A DNA stretch of 64,000 nt, from contig NZ_JASC01000014.1 of the NCBI RefSeq assembly GCF_000622365.1, positions 930,001 through 994,000 of the forward strand. The letters are read 5' to 3'. Shown here piece by piece: positions 31,929-40,947 of this stretch. The translations under genes and the position numbers were made by a program. This DNA is from Sulfitobacter noctilucae. Lineage in GTDB: Bacteria > Pseudomonadota > Alphaproteobacteria > Rhodobacterales > Rhodobacteraceae. Each line of letters begins with the position of its first letter. Within the stretch, counting starts at the first letter, position 1. Under the pieces are notes generated by a model. That model saw nothing but the letters and a program-made list of their open reading frames with translations. It did no database searches and had not been told where the DNA came from.

Positions 31929-31943
31929 TTAACGAACAGGTAA
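31929..31943 (+). promoter_or_regulatory. Candidate CtrA half-consensus site upstream of DUF6456
   Basis: TTAA-N7-GTAA matches the CtrA consensus TTAA-N7-TTAA at seven of eight positions. It lies 75 bases before the DUF6456 start and 20 bases ahead of the TGTGGAT cluster. The closeness of CtrA-like and DnaA-like sites recalls replication-origin and cell-cycle promoters, but one mismatch makes chance possible. Confidence 0.35.
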
Positions 31944-31962
31944 GAAATGCAGCCATAGGTTG

Positions 31963-31991
31963 TGTGGATATATCTGTGGATAAAATCCACA
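31963..31991. promoter_or_regulatory. TGTGGAT cluster: DnaA boxes or autoregulatory operator
   Basis: TGTGGATAT (31963-31971), TGTGGATAA (31975-31983, an exact DnaA box on the reverse strand, TTATCCACA) and ATCCACA (31985-31991). The last two form a perfect inverted repeat TGTGGAT-AAA-ATCCACA. The first two are direct repeats with a 12-base period. The cluster ends 26 bases before the DUF6456 start codon. DnaA and the HTH protein encoded downstream are the two plausible binders. Confidence 0.6.
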
Positions 31992-32017
31992 AGGCTAGAT
32001 CACTCGAAGGAACGCGT

Positions 32018-33139
32018 ATGTTTGAACAAGTTGAAATCTGCACCGCAGGTAACACGAAGGCACTTCCGGAATGGGTGCCGGCAGGTGCGTTGCATTATCT
32101 TGCGCATACCGAAAAAGGCACACCGATCAGAGGCTTGGCGCGTGCGGCGGGCTGCCACGCGTCGACAATCCTGCGCCAGATTCGCAAGATCGAAATGAGG
32201 CGGGACGATCCATTGGTCGATGGTGCTTTGCGCCGTCTTGGGGCGCAGGCCCAGAACAACGTCGGACATGTGCAATCAGCGCGCGTTAAGGATCAGAAGG
32301 TACCCTCCATTCCGGACGACGCAACTTTGACACGAGAAGCCATGCGCGTGCTGCGCCGTTTATGTGAAAACGGCGCGGTGCTCGCGGTGGCGGCTGAACT
32401 CGACAAGGCCGTGGTGGTGCGCGATGGCCCTTCGGGCATTCCGACGCGGACCGCCGTGGTAGACACGCCAATTGCTCAGGCGATGGCGCTTAAGGATTGG
32501 ATCACCCCGTCAAACGCGGGTCGGATCCTGCGCTACCACATCACGGGCACCGGGCGCACGGCGCTTGCGGGCTTTATTGACCGATTTGGCGGCCCGGCCT
32601 ATCCAATTGCAGGCGTGGAAGAGGCGCAGGCCGACTTCGTTCATCACGCCGAGACGTTGGGTGACACTGAAGAAGACGGTGGAGCAAACAGAAGCCGATA
32701 TTGCGCCGGTGAAAGCCCGCTGGCCGCTTTGGCCCGGCGCCGCGACAAGGACGGCAAACCGTTTCTGGCCGATACATTGGTACACGCCGGAGAGCGCCTG
32801 CGCGAAGATTTTGAACTGGCACAAATGGATGCTTCGGTCGCTCAAAACTGGGATCACTTCCTGACCGCAGGCACCCAGAAGACCCATGCCACAGGAGGCG
32901 GCGAGGGCGGCGCGCCGGCGCAGGCACGGGCGCGGGTCAGGTCGGCGCTGGACCATCTTGGGGTAGGGCTAGCCGATGTGGTTTTGCGCTGCTGCTGCTT
33001 CCTGGAAGGGCTGGAAATCACGGAAAAGCGGCTGGGGTGGTCGGCACGATCGGGCAAGATCGTTCTGCGCATCGCGCTGATCCGGCTGAAACGGCACTAT
33101 GATGAAACCGTGGGGCCGGGCGGGCCGCTGATCGGCTGA
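32018..33139 (+). CDS. HTH protein of the DUF6456 family
   Basis: A 373-residue protein. Residues 20-60 (GTPIRGLARAAGCHASTILRQIRKIE) look like a helix-turn-helix; the middle is a variable linker; the C-terminal part (SPLAALARRRDKDGKPFL, then QNWDHFLT) matches DUF6456, an alphaproteobacterial family of unknown function. The last 60 residues include an HTH-like segment (GLEITEKRLGWSARSGKIVLRIAL). The ATG at 32018 has GAAGGAA upstream; the longer open frame back to 31907 would swallow the promoter motifs. It is probably a DNA-binding regulator. Confidence 0.78.
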   Translation: MFEQVEICTAGNTKALPEWVPAGALHYLAHTEKGTPIRGLARAAGCHASTILRQIRKIEMRRDDPLVDGALRRLGAQAQNNVGHVQSARVKDQKVPSIPDDATLTREAMRVLRRLCENGAVLAVAAELDKAVVVRDGPSGIPTRTAVVDTPIAQAMALKDWITPSNAGRILRYHITGTGRTALAGFIDRFGGPAYPIAGVEEAQADFVHHAETLGDTEEDGGANRSRYCAGESPLAALARRRDKDGKPFLADTLVHAGERLREDFELAQMDASVAQNWDHFLTAGTQKTHATGGGEGGAPAQARARVRSALDHLGVGLADVVLRCCCFLEGLEITEKRLGWSARSGKIVLRIALIRLKRHYDETVGPGGPLIG

Positions 33140-33226
33140 AAAGGTCACAACCGCGTGTAAGAGCGCGGTAGCCCTTGTCCCGGCGGGCGGGCTTTGCGAG
33201 CCAATAGGCTGTGAAGGGAGCGTGCC

Positions 33227-33682
33227 ATGACCAGCCAAGACCACCGCGATGCCCTTGCCGTGCTGATTTTGCGGCTGGGTCTGACGTGGTTCATGTTTCT
33301 TTGGGCGGTCCACAAGGTGATTACACCGGGGCAATACCGTGCTCTGGCGCGCAATTTTGACAGCGTAGATCTGTCGTTCACACAAATCTATCTGGTTGCA
33401 GGCGTGCAGATTGCCATTTGTGCGCTTGCCGCTGTTGGTATTCTCAGATTTGCCAGCTACGGCGCATTAGCGGGCATGCACTTCTATACGCTGACCCGCC
33501 GGTGGGAGGGGTTCTTTGACCCATTCGCACTGAACGACAGCGGCTTTCCGATCCACCGCAATCAGGTGATTGATTTGGCAGTCTTTGGTGCCTTTGTAGC
33601 GCTTTTGCTGCTGGTCGCACGCGATCACTACAGTCTTGGCGGTGCCCTGCGCCGCCGCATCGGTCCGCGGTGGTGGCAATAG
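33227..33682 (+). CDS. Small DoxX-like integral membrane protein
   Basis: A 151-residue protein with four hydrophobic segments (about 10-30, 50-72, 75-90 and 115-132). The order of a first span with LRLGLTWFMFLWAVHK and GVQIAICALAAVGILRF is like DoxX/DoxD-type membrane proteins, but I am not certain of the family. GGGAG lies nine bases before the ATG. It sits between the DUF6456 gene and lipA; a GCGGGC-TTTT-GCCCGC hairpin without T-tract (33706-33721) separates it from lipA. Confidence 0.7.
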   Translation: MTSQDHRDALAVLILRLGLTWFMFLWAVHKVITPGQYRALARNFDSVDLSFTQIYLVAGVQIAICALAAVGILRFASYGALAGMHFYTLTRRWEGFFDPFALNDSGFPIHRNQVIDLAVFGAFVALLLLVARDHYSLGGALRRRIGPRWWQ

Positions 33683-33764
33683 ACACATGGCCGCAATGCG
33701 CCGCTGCGGGCTTTTGCCCGCGCTACAATGTGTTACATAAGGTTGAGCCAAGCGGAGACTTCCC

Positions 33765-34718
33765 ATGCGTGATCTGAAAATCCCCGAACAACGTCACCCT
33801 GAAAAGGCGCGCAAACCCGATCAGGCACAGCCGAAAAAACCAAGCTGGATCCGGGTCAAGGCCCCGGGCGGTCAGGGCTATGCCGAAACCGCCAAGATCA
33901 TGCGCGAGAACAAGCTGGTGACGGTCTGCGAGGAAGCGGGTTGTCCGAACGTGGGCGAATGTTGGTCGCAGGGTCATGCCACAATGATGATTATGGGCGA
34001 GGTCTGTACCCGCGCCTGTACCTTCTGCAACATCGCGACAGGCAAGCCGCCCGAAGCCCTCGATGCCTTCGAGCCGGGCCGTGTGGCCGACGCGGTGCAA
34101 AAGCTTGGGTTGAACCATGTGGTTATCACGTCTGTGGACCGCGACGACGTCGAAGATGGCGGGGCGGAGCATTTTTCCCAGACGATCCGCGCCATTCGTC
34201 ACCGCAGCCCTGACACGACGATTGAAATTCTCACGCCAGACTTCATCCGCTGCGGGCCCGAAGCGCTGGAAAAGGTCGTCGAAGCGCGGCCCGATGTGTT
34301 CAACCACAACCTCGAAACCGTGCCGGGATTGTACCCCGAAGTGCGCCCCGGCGCGCGCTATTTCCATTCACTGCGCCTGTTGCAGCGGGTCAAGGAACTG
34401 GACCCGTCGATGTTCACCAAATCGGGCATCATGGTAGGTCTGGGCGAGGACCGCCAAGCGGTCATTCAGGTCATGGAAGACATGCGCGCGGCCGACATCG
34501 ACTTTCTGACGATCGGCCAATATTTGCAGCCGACGCCAAAGCATCACCGTGTAGACCGCTTTGTGCATCCCGATGAATTTGCCGCCTATGAGAAAGCCGC
34601 TTATGGCAAGGGGTTCCACATGGTCTCGGCCAAGCCGCTGACGCGCTCGTCCTATCACGCAGGCGACGATTTTGCGCGGTTGCGGGCAGCGCGGAACAAG
34701 AAGCTGGGGCTAGGGTAG
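33765..34718 (+). CDS. lipA: Lipoyl synthase
   Basis: Radical SAM enzyme inserting two sulfur atoms into protein-bound octanoyl groups. The 317-residue protein has the auxiliary cluster cysteines 55, 60 and 66 ([13 protein letters not shown]) and the radical SAM triad Cys81, 85 and 88 (CTRACTFC); the C-terminal RSSYHAGDD carries the serine that ligates the auxiliary cluster. Its last nine bases overlap the 3' end of the convergent cytochrome gene. No lipB lies beside it. Confidence 0.98.
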   Translation: MRDLKIPEQRHPEKARKPDQAQPKKPSWIRVKAPGGQGYAETAKIMRENKLVTVCEEAGCPNVGECWSQGHATMMIMGEVCTRACTFCNIATGKPPEALDAFEPGRVADAVQKLGLNHVVITSVDRDDVEDGGAEHFSQTIRAIRHRSPDTTIEILTPDFIRCGPEALEKVVEARPDVFNHNLETVPGLYPEVRPGARYFHSLRLLQRVKELDPSMFTKSGIMVGLGEDRQAVIQVMEDMRAADIDFLTIGQYLQPTPKHHRVDRFVHPDEFAAYEKAAYGKGFHMVSAKPLTRSSYHAGDDFARLRAARNKKLGLG

Positions 34719-35588
34719 TGCTTTGAGATAGGCGGCAATTGCGGTGCGGTCGCTTTCGGGCAATTGCGCCAGGTTGTCGATCACAGCCGCCATCGACCCA
34801 CCGACGCTGTCGTAGTCAGGTGTCAGGCCGCTTTCAAAATAATAGACCAAATCTGCCTCAGACCATTCAAGCGCGGCGGGTGTGATGTCGGGAATGCGAC
34901 CCTTGCCCGACGGGTTCGGCGCGCCCGTTAACCATGCGGTACGCTCCAGCCCACCCAACGCATTGCGCGGCGTATGACATTCGCCGCAATGGGCCAGTGC
35001 TTCGACCAGATAGCGGCCACGTTCAAGTTCTGGCGTGGGGGCATCGGTGACGACGAAGTCAGGCTCCAGGAACAGAGCTTTCCACAGACCGAGACCGCGC
35101 CGTATGTTAAACGGAAAGCCCAAATCATGTATTCGGCTGTCGCTGTCTGAAACGGGCAGCGTCTGCATGTAGGCATAAAGATCGGCGACATCCGCATCTG
35201 TCATATGGGCATAGGCGGCGTAGGGGAACGCTGGATAGAGATGCTCACCTTGAGGCGAAACGCCCTTGGTCACGGCGCGGGCAAATTCCGGCAGGCTCCA
35301 GTCACCGGTTCCTTTGGGACCGGGTGATATGTTGGGCGCGTAAAAGGTACCGAAATCGCTGGCGAGGGCATGCCCCCCAGCCAACACCAACTTGTCCGCT
35401 CCTTCAGCATCGGGTGCCGCATGGCAGGAGGCACAGCCGGAGGCGATGAATACCTGCGCTCCATTGTCAGGATCAGCCGTGTGCCCTGCGGCGAAATCCT
35501 CGGCCAGCGGAGGTGGCCGTGTCAGAAACCAAAAGACCGCCGCGCCGAAGAAGGCGCAGGCGATCAGGATTTTAAGCAAACCGCGCAA
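34710..35588 (-). CDS. Membrane-anchored dihaem cytochrome c
   Basis: A 292-residue protein with an N-terminal anchor (about residues 4-22, [19 protein letters not shown]) and two class I cytochrome c domains. Haem sites are CASCH at 52-56 and CGECH near residue 200; methionines in each half could be sixth ligands. It should act in the periplasm as an electron carrier, similar to dihaem subunits that accept electrons from alcohol or sugar dehydrogenases. The cytochrome c' gene lies three bases upstream on the same strand, so they form a pair. Confidence 0.9.
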   Translation of the reverse strand: MRGLLKILIACAFFGAAVFWFLTRPPPLAEDFAAGHTADPDNGAQVFIASGCASCHAAPDAEGADKLVLAGGHALASDFGTFYAPNISPGPKGTGDWSLPEFARAVTKGVSPQGEHLYPAFPYAAYAHMTDADVADLYAYMQTLPVSDSDSRIHDLGFPFNIRRGLGLWKALFLEPDFVVTDAPTPELERGRYLVEALAHCGECHTPRNALGGLERTAWLTGAPNPSGKGRIPDITPAALEWSEADLVYYFESGLTPDYDSVGGSMAAVIDNLAQLPESDRTAIAAYLKALP

Positions 35589-35591
35589 GGC

Positions 35592-36062
35592 TTAATTCTT
35601 GGGGCCGCGGTATTTCTCGTGGCAGGCTTTGCAGGCCCCGCCCAGATCGCCCATGCCGGCCCCTACGGCTGCCGCGTCCGAGGCGTCTGTCAATGCTGTC
35701 GCAGCATCCGCAAGCGCTTGGAAGCTTTGCGCAAACCCGTTCGGATCGCTCCAGATTTCGGCTTTAGCACGCGAGCCTGCCGTGGTTCCCTGCTCGGTAC
35801 CTTCGATCCACAGAGTGGCGCGTTCCATCGTCGCGAGCGATGCGAGATTTTGCGCTGCAGCCGAGACCATAGCCGCGTCATAGTCCATCTCGCCCTTGGC
35901 AATGGCCCCCAGAATCCCTGTGTGATAGCCGATCATTTGCATCTGGTGGTGACGTGCGGCTACGGCAGGATCGAGTTTGGCATGGCTTTCAGCAAATAGG
36001 GCGGTGCCGATAGTTGCTGCGAGGATGCCTGTGAGGATCGGTTTGAGTGTCGAGCTGCGCAT
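35592..36062 (-). CDS. Cytochrome c' / c-556 family protein
   Basis: A 156-residue secreted four-helix-bundle cytochrome with signal peptide (about 1-24, cleavage after FA in TALFAES) and the C-terminal haem motif CKACHEKYRG (CKACH at 144-148), the class II hallmark. Cytochromes c' bind NO or serve as electron carriers. The ATG at 36062 follows a GGGGAAAG ribosome site; the frame stays open far upstream but without a plausible start. It forms a pair with the dihaem cytochrome gene. Confidence 0.9.
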   Translation of the reverse strand: MRSSTLKPILTGILAATIGTALFAESHAKLDPAVAARHHQMQMIGYHTGILGAIAKGEMDYDAAMVSAAAQNLASLATMERATLWIEGTEQGTTAGSRAKAEIWSDPNGFAQSFQALADAATALTDASDAAAVGAGMGDLGGACKACHEKYRGPKN

Positions 36063-36105
36063 GAGCTTTCCCCTTTGGTAAGATAAATTACAGTTTCTCT
36101 TGATC

Positions 36106-36151
36106 CACAGCCTACGCGCAGCGGCGCGCGGATGTCGATCACAAGGCTGTG
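36106..36151. repeat. Inverted repeat between the 57-residue gene and cytochrome c'
   Basis: CACAGCCT (36106-36113) and AGGCTGTG (36144-36151) are perfect inverted copies; the GC-rich interior (CGCGC and GCGCG) can pair as well. On the minus strand it lies after the 57-residue gene and before cytochrome c'. No T-tract follows, so it may be an RNA processing or partial termination point. Confidence 0.4.
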
Positions 36152-36166
36152 AACAGCGGTTCCGCG

Positions 36167-36340
36167 TTAGAAACGGCGCGGGACCCGCTCGGTTTTGGCC
36201 CATTCCGGCCACCACCCCAGCCATTCGATGCCCCAGATCACGGCAGCAATCGCGATGATGCCAAAGACAAGCTTTACCCGTGTGGCTGACGGCGGGTTGC
36301 GTGCCCACTTCGACATACGCAACAACCAGGTCGGATTCAT
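36167..36340 (-). CDS. Small membrane protein (57 residues) coupled to hpt
   Basis: A 57-codon gene easily missed because of its size. The N-terminus [18 protein letters not shown] is amphipathic and basic, a membrane span follows (about 24-42, [21 protein letters not shown]) and the tail is [15 protein letters not shown]. Its ATG overlaps the hpt stop (ATGA), which argues that it is really translated. I believe close relatives sit beside hpt in other Rhodobacteraceae, but that is memory rather than a search. Function unknown. Confidence 0.75.
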   Translation of the reverse strand: MNPTWLLRMSKWARNPPSATRVKLVFGIIAIAAVIWGIEWLGWWPEWAKTERVPRRF

Positions 36341-36873
36341 AGGAAGCGGACCTTGCCGATGAAGGGCAGATTGCGGTCACGCTGCGCATAATCGATGCCG
36401 TAGCCCACCACGAACTCGTCGGGTATCTCGAACCCCGTCCAGTCGGCCCGCATATCGACTTCGCGTCGCGTGGGTTTATCCAGCAAGGCGATGGTCTTGA
36501 GCCGCGCGGGTTCGCGGGATTTCAGCAGGTTCGTGACATGGTGAAGCGTATGGCCGGTGTCCACGATATCCTCGACCACCAGCACATCGCGTCCTTCAAT
36601 CGCGCCACGCAAGTCCTTGAGAATACGCACCTCCCGACTGCTCTCCATCCCGTCGCCATAGCTTGAGGCCTCAAGGAAATCGACCTCGATCGGCAGGTCC
36701 AATTCGCGCACAAGATCGGCGATGAAGACAAAGCTTCCGCGCAGCAGCCCGACGACCACCACTTTGTCGGTGCCTTCGAATTCTTCCTGTATCTCGCGAC
36801 ACAGCGCTTCGATCCGCGCCGCAATCGACTTGGCCGAGATCATTTCATCTATGACATAGCGACGATCTGTCAT
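36337..36873 (-). CDS. hpt: Hypoxanthine phosphoribosyltransferase
   Basis: Purine salvage: converts hypoxanthine or guanine plus PRPP to IMP or GMP. The 178-residue type I phosphoribosyltransferase has the PRPP-binding motif [13 protein letters not shown] (97-109) and the hood/pyrophosphate residues in LRGSFVF (44-50). C-terminal FVVGYGIDY matches the base-binding region. It is divergent from the COQ10-like gene by 67 bases and overlaps the small membrane protein gene downstream. Confidence 0.97.
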   Translation of the reverse strand: MTDRRYVIDEMISAKSIAARIEALCREIQEEFEGTDKVVVVGLLRGSFVFIADLVRELDLPIEVDFLEASSYGDGMESSREVRILKDLRGAIEGRDVLVVEDIVDTGHTLHHVTNLLKSREPARLKTIALLDKPTRREVDMRADWTGFEIPDEFVVGYGIDYAQRDRNLPFIGKVRFL

Positions 36874-36940
36874 GCCTTAGCCCTTGAATTTGCGAAGCTT
36901 ATCGGTGACACAGGGCTACCCTGAGCAAGCGCGGAAAGCA

Positions 36941-37393
36941 ATGCCGACCCATTCCGAGATTAAAAAATTACCCTATACCGCAGACCAGATGTACGATCTG
37001 GTGGCGGATGTGGCCAAATACCCCGAATTTCTGCCCTGGACCGCGGCTGCCCGCATCCGAAAGGATGAGGTTGTGGGCGATCACCGCGTCATGGAAGCGG
37101 ATCTGGTGATCAGTTTCAAAGTGTTCCGCGAAAGGTTCACCTCCCGCGTGATGCTGTGGCCTGACGACCGCAAGATCGACACGGAATATTTGGACGGACC
37201 GTTCAAACATATGAAGTCAAACTGGGCCTTCGAGGATGCCGAGGGCGGGTGCAAGGTGCATTTCCACGTCGACTTCGAATTCAAGAACGCGATCTTGCAA
37301 AAGATCATTGGCGTTGTGTTCAACGAAGCGATGCAGAGGGTCGTACGTGCCTTTGAAGCCCGCGCCAAGGCGCTGTACGGGACGCCGAGCTGA
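36941..37393 (+). CDS. COQ10/RatA-like START-domain protein
   Basis: A 150-residue polyketide-cyclase/START-type lipid-binding protein. The opening THSEIKKLPYTADQMYDLVADVAKYPEFLPW is the signature of the COQ10/RatA group. In mitochondria COQ10 binds coenzyme Q and supports its use in respiration; E. coli RatA has been described as a ribosome-associated toxin, but the ubiquinone role is more likely here. I take ATG at 36941. The stop overlaps the next start by one base (TGATG), so translation is coupled with the MmgE/PrpD protein. Confidence 0.9.
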   Translation: MPTHSEIKKLPYTADQMYDLVADVAKYPEFLPWTAAARIRKDEVVGDHRVMEADLVISFKVFRERFTSRVMLWPDDRKIDTEYLDGPFKHMKSNWAFEDAEGGCKVHFHVDFEFKNAILQKIIGVVFNEAMQRVVRAFEARAKALYGTPS

Positions 37394-38676
37394 TGGCAAC
37401 GATCACGGACGGGTTGCTGGCTTTTGCCACCACGGCCGTACCCGCAGACGCTGCGGGAATGATGCGACTGTCCCTGTTTGATTGGGCCGCATGTGGCGTC
37501 GCTGGCGCGCAGGAAACCGAGTTCGCGGGATTTCGCAGCACGCAGACAGCGATGAACCCCGGACCGCATGTGATCTTGGGCGGGGGCACCGCCAATGCCC
37601 CGACCGCGGCCCTGATCAACGGCACATTGTCCCACGCGCTTGACTATGACGACACACATTTCGCCCATATCGGCCACCCATCAGTGGCCGTTGTACCAGC
37701 CGTGTTGGCCTTGGCTCAAACGGTTGGCGCCGATCTGGCCACTTTGACCGACGCTGCCACCATCGGGGTCGAGGCGTCAATTGCTGTGGGCCTTTGGCTG
37801 GGCCGCGACCACTATCAAGTGGGTTATCACCAGACGGCCACCGCGGGGGCCTTCGGGGCGACACTGGCGGCCTGCCGACTGCTGGATCTTGATCCGGTGC
37901 AAAGCCGCTATGCGCTCGGCCTTTGTGCCAGTATGGCGTCGGGGATCAAGGCGCAATTCGGCACGATGGCCAAGCCTTTGAATGCAGGGCTTGCGGCCCG
38001 CACGGGAGTAGAAGCCGCACTTTGGGCGCAGGCGGGCATGACGGCTGCGGAGGACGGGCTGGCTGGCCCTCTGGGCTTTGGCGCAACACACCACGGGCAG
38101 GGGGCCACCGTGGACCTGCCGCGAGGTTCGGCTGACTGGCACATCCTGACCATCAGCCATAAGTTTCACGCCTGCTGTCACGGTCTGCACGCGATGCTCG
38201 AAGCATTGGCAACTGCCAAATTGAGCGCGGATGAGGTGGCACAAATGCACATTCGCACCCATCCGCGCTGGATGTCTGTGTGCAACATCCTGACACCGCA
38301 AACCGGTCTTGCGGCGAAATTCAGCTATGGCCAGACCGCTGCAATGACGCTGACAGGGCGCTCTACGTCGCGCATCGACAGCTTTACTGATGCGGTCACC
38401 CAAGACCCTGTAATCCGCGATTTGCGCGCCCGGATCACGGTCAGCGAAGATGCACGGTTGACTGAAACGCAGTCCGAAATTGCGGTCACCCTGGCGGATG
38501 GCTCGGTGCGTCATCTGCGCCATGATCTGATGACCCCAATGACGCTGGACCAGCGGGCGAACAAGCTCAGGTCCAAAGCCCAAGCGCTTTTGGGTGACGC
38601 GCCATCACAGGCATTATGGCAGGCCGCACAAGAGCGCGATCTGCAGGCGTTTACGGATCAGCTTGTAATATCGTAG
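37393..38676 (+). CDS. MmgE/PrpD family protein
   Basis: A 427-residue protein of the MmgE/PrpD family, which includes 2-methylcitrate dehydratase and cis-aconitate decarboxylase. Family features visible are FDWAACGVAGAQ near the start, ALINGTLSHALDYDDTH (the conserved dehydratase block) and GHPSVAVVPAVLALA. No prpB or prpC is adjacent, so methylcitrate metabolism is not indicated. Its last 19 bases overlap the convergent amtB gene. Confidence 0.9.
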   Translation: MATITDGLLAFATTAVPADAAGMMRLSLFDWAACGVAGAQETEFAGFRSTQTAMNPGPHVILGGGTANAPTAALINGTLSHALDYDDTHFAHIGHPSVAVVPAVLALAQTVGADLATLTDAATIGVEASIAVGLWLGRDHYQVGYHQTATAGAFGATLAACRLLDLDPVQSRYALGLCASMASGIKAQFGTMAKPLNAGLAARTGVEAALWAQAGMTAAEDGLAGPLGFGATHHGQGATVDLPRGSADWHILTISHKFHACCHGLHAMLEALATAKLSADEVAQMHIRTHPRWMSVCNILTPQTGLAAKFSYGQTAAMTLTGRSTSRIDSFTDAVTQDPVIRDLRARITVSEDARLTETQSEIAVTLADGSVRHLRHDLMTPMTLDQRANKLRSKAQALLGDAPSQALWQAAQERDLQAFTDQLVIS

Positions 38677-39839
38677 GCCCGCTCGCCGTGTACGGCGAGG
38701 TCCAAACCGCCGTTTTCGGTTTCGGCATCAACGCGAATCGGCACGATCATCCGGCAGACCAGCGCGATCACGACAGACACAACAAGAGTGAAAACACCAA
38801 CAATAGCGAGTGATCCCAATTGTGCGGCCCAGGACCCGGCACCAAGCGCGGCGATCATGATGGTGCCAAAGATGCCACCAACCCCGTGCACCGCGAAAAC
38901 GTCCAGCGTGTCATCGACCTTCAGCTTGTTGCGGATCAGCACAACCGCTTCCTGACAAAGGATACCGGCAACCGCACCGATCAGCAGCGCCGCCCAGGGA
39001 CCCACGAAACCGGAGGCCGGCGTAATAGAGGCAAGACCGGCAATGGTACCGGTGACGATGCCGACAAGCGAGGCTTTGCCGAACTTGATCCGCTCCCACA
39101 ACGCCCAGGTCAGCGAGGCGGTTGCGGCGGAAATATGGGTGACCGTGATCGCCATCGCGGCCCCGCCATCTGCGGCCAGTTGCGAGCCGCCATTAAAGCC
39201 GAACCAGCCCACCCACAAAAGCGCGGCACCGATCATCACGAGACCGGGGTTGTGCGGCGGTTTGCTGTGGTCCTTGCGCGCGCCCAGCATAACAGCCAGC
39301 ACCAGCGCTGCAATCCCTGCGGTTTCATGCACCACAATACCGCCCGCGAAATCACGCACGCCGGTTTCACCAAAGATACCGCCATCGGCCAGCATACCGC
39401 CGCCCCAGACCCAATGGACGACCGGCGCATAGCACAAGAGCATCCAGAGCCCGGAAAACAACAGAATGAACGGAAAGCTGATACGCTCCACATAGGCACC
39501 GACAATCAACGCCGGCGTGATGATGGCGAATGTCATCTGGAAGGCAAAGAACAGGATCTCGGGCAGGGTGCCGGACAAGCTGTCCGCATCCACGCCGCTC
39601 AAACCCGCCTTCGCCAGACCGCCCCAAAAGCCACTTTCACCGGGACCAAAGGCGATCGAATAGCCGACGAGAAACCACAAAACGGACATAAGGCATGCGA
39701 TGGCGTAGCATTGCATAAAAACGCTTAGCACATTGCGCGCGCGGACAAGGCCGCCGTAGAATAAAGCGAGACCCGGTAGGGTCATCAAAAGCACGAGCGC
39801 CGTGGCGGTCATGATCCATGCAGTATCGGCAGCGTTCAT
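38658..39839 (-). CDS. amtB: Ammonium transporter AmtB
   Basis: A 393-residue channel with eleven predicted spans. Pore features include the phenylalanine-gate region near FAFQMTFAIITPALIVGA, the Asp in RDFAGGIVVHETAG (first pore His) and FAVHGVGGIFGT (second pore His). The ATG at 39839 follows GGGAAGAG. No glnK gene sits beside it, unlike the common glnK-amtB pair, so PII control would come from another locus. I do not see a sigma-54 promoter upstream, which fits with the atypical NtrC of this genome. Confidence 0.96.
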   Translation of the reverse strand: MNAADTAWIMTATALVLLMTLPGLALFYGGLVRARNVLSVFMQCYAIACLMSVLWFLVGYSIAFGPGESGFWGGLAKAGLSGVDADSLSGTLPEILFFAFQMTFAIITPALIVGAYVERISFPFILLFSGLWMLLCYAPVVHWVWGGGMLADGGIFGETGVRDFAGGIVVHETAGIAALVLAVMLGARKDHSKPPHNPGLVMIGAALLWVGWFGFNGGSQLAADGGAAMAITVTHISAATASLTWALWERIKFGKASLVGIVTGTIAGLASITPASGFVGPWAALLIGAVAGILCQEAVVLIRNKLKVDDTLDVFAVHGVGGIFGTIMIAALGAGSWAAQLGSLAIVGVFTLVVSVVIALVCRMIVPIRVDAETENGGLDLAVHGERAYDITS

Positions 39840-39978
39840 TGTTCTCTTCCCTCGTAACAAATCCTAACGGCGGAGATTGCGCAGGGATGCTGCTCGGAAA
39901 ACCCCCAAGACGCTAAATCATTGTGCAAATATCAAACTGCCGAAGTTATGGGCGACTTTGGGGGCGATTTGCCGAATT

Positions 39979-40455
39979 TCAAGGCATGTTTTGAAGTGTT
40001 TGCAGGATCAGCGACAAAGCGTGATCCCGCGCCGCTGTTCTGACCGCGCCGCGGCCCAAAGCGCCGAACTCCTGTGTCTCGACGATCGTGCTTTGCGCTG
40101 TCGCGATGCCAAAACAGACCCGTCCTTCGGGTTTATGCTCAGATCCGCCGGGGCCTGCGATCCCGGTGGTCGAAACGGCGATCTGCGCGCCGGAGTGGGC
40201 CAGGGCACCTGACGCCATCTCGCCCGCGACGTCTTCGGAGACTGCGCCAACCGCATCAAGCGTGGCCTGCGCTACGCCCAGCAGGTCGACCTTGGCGCTA
40301 TTGGTATAGGTGACAAACCCCCGCTCCATCATGGCGGACGATCCCGGCAGATCGGTCAGCGCTGCAGCGACCATCCCACCAGTGCAGCTTTCGGCGCAAG
40401 CGATCATCACATTCTTCTGGACCGCCAGCTCTAGGATTTGCGCCGCGAGGCTCAT
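39979..40455 (-). CDS. CinA C-terminal family amidohydrolase (PncC-like)
   Basis: A 158-residue stand-alone CinA C-terminal domain. PncC-type enzymes deamidate nicotinamide mononucleotide in NAD recycling. The motifs CAESCTGGMVAAALTDLPGSS (20 onward) and STTGIAGPGG are diagnostic. The fused N-terminal COG1058 domain of full CinA is absent. It begins directly after the pgpA stop with no gap, and ends 140 bases before the amtB start region; it is the last gene of the ispF-pgpA-cinA run. Confidence 0.93.
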   Translation of the reverse strand: MSLAAQILELAVQKNVMIACAESCTGGMVAAALTDLPGSSAMMERGFVTYTNSAKVDLLGVAQATLDAVGAVSEDVAGEMASGALAHSGAQIAVSTTGIAGPGGSEHKPEGRVCFGIATAQSTIVETQEFGALGRGAVRTAARDHALSLILQTLQNMP

Positions 40456-40947
40456 TTACAAGACCCCGTGGTAAAGCGCGGCCAGTGCCAGAACACCAAG
40501 TGCCGCAAGAACGCCTGCGATGACATCATCCAACATCACTCCCAAGGGGGTGTCCATACGGTCGGCCCAGCCGACGGGCCCCAGTTTGGTGATGTCAAAC
40601 AACCGAAAGAGCGCGAAAGCCGCGATCCAGCCGGGCCACATCGCGAGGATCGAAATCTCCATCGACCAGGCTGCGTAGCTAAGAGGCAAGATCGCAATCC
40701 ACTGGCCGATCAACTCGTCGACCACGATCTCGGATGGATCATGATTGTCCTGATCCTGTGTCATCGTGGCCGTGGCCCACCAGCCTTTGAAGAAACCCAC
40801 AACGATGGCAAGCACCAGCAAGGGGAAGCCACCAATCACATGCAAAGCCCAGGCCCAAGGCAGCGCGACCAGCGAGCCCCACGTACCCGGCGCTGGGCGG
40901 ATATAACCGACGCCCAGAACCGTACCGATCACAGATGCCAGTTTCAT
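40456..40947 (-). CDS. pgpA: Phosphatidylglycerophosphatase A
   Basis: Inner-membrane enzyme that dephosphorylates phosphatidylglycerol phosphate. The 163-residue protein has the family start [20 protein letters not shown], the active-site block DPSEIVVDE near 70-78 and a conserved [10 protein letters not shown] motif near the end, with about four membrane segments between. It overlaps ispF by four bases and abuts the cinA-like gene. Confidence 0.95.
   Translation of the reverse strand: MKLASVIGTVLGVGYIRPAPGTWGSLVALPWAWALHVIGGFPLLVLAIVVGFFKGWWATATMTQDQDNHDPSEIVVDELIGQWIAILPLSYAAWSMEISILAMWPGWIAAFALFRLFDITKLGPVGWADRMDTPLGVMLDDVIAGVLAALGVLALAALYHGVL

Noticed and set aside
39840-39978. Possible sigma-54 promoter ahead of amtB
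   Set aside because: A GG and a GC element exist but their spacing (13 bases) does not fit the -24/-12 rule (10 bases).
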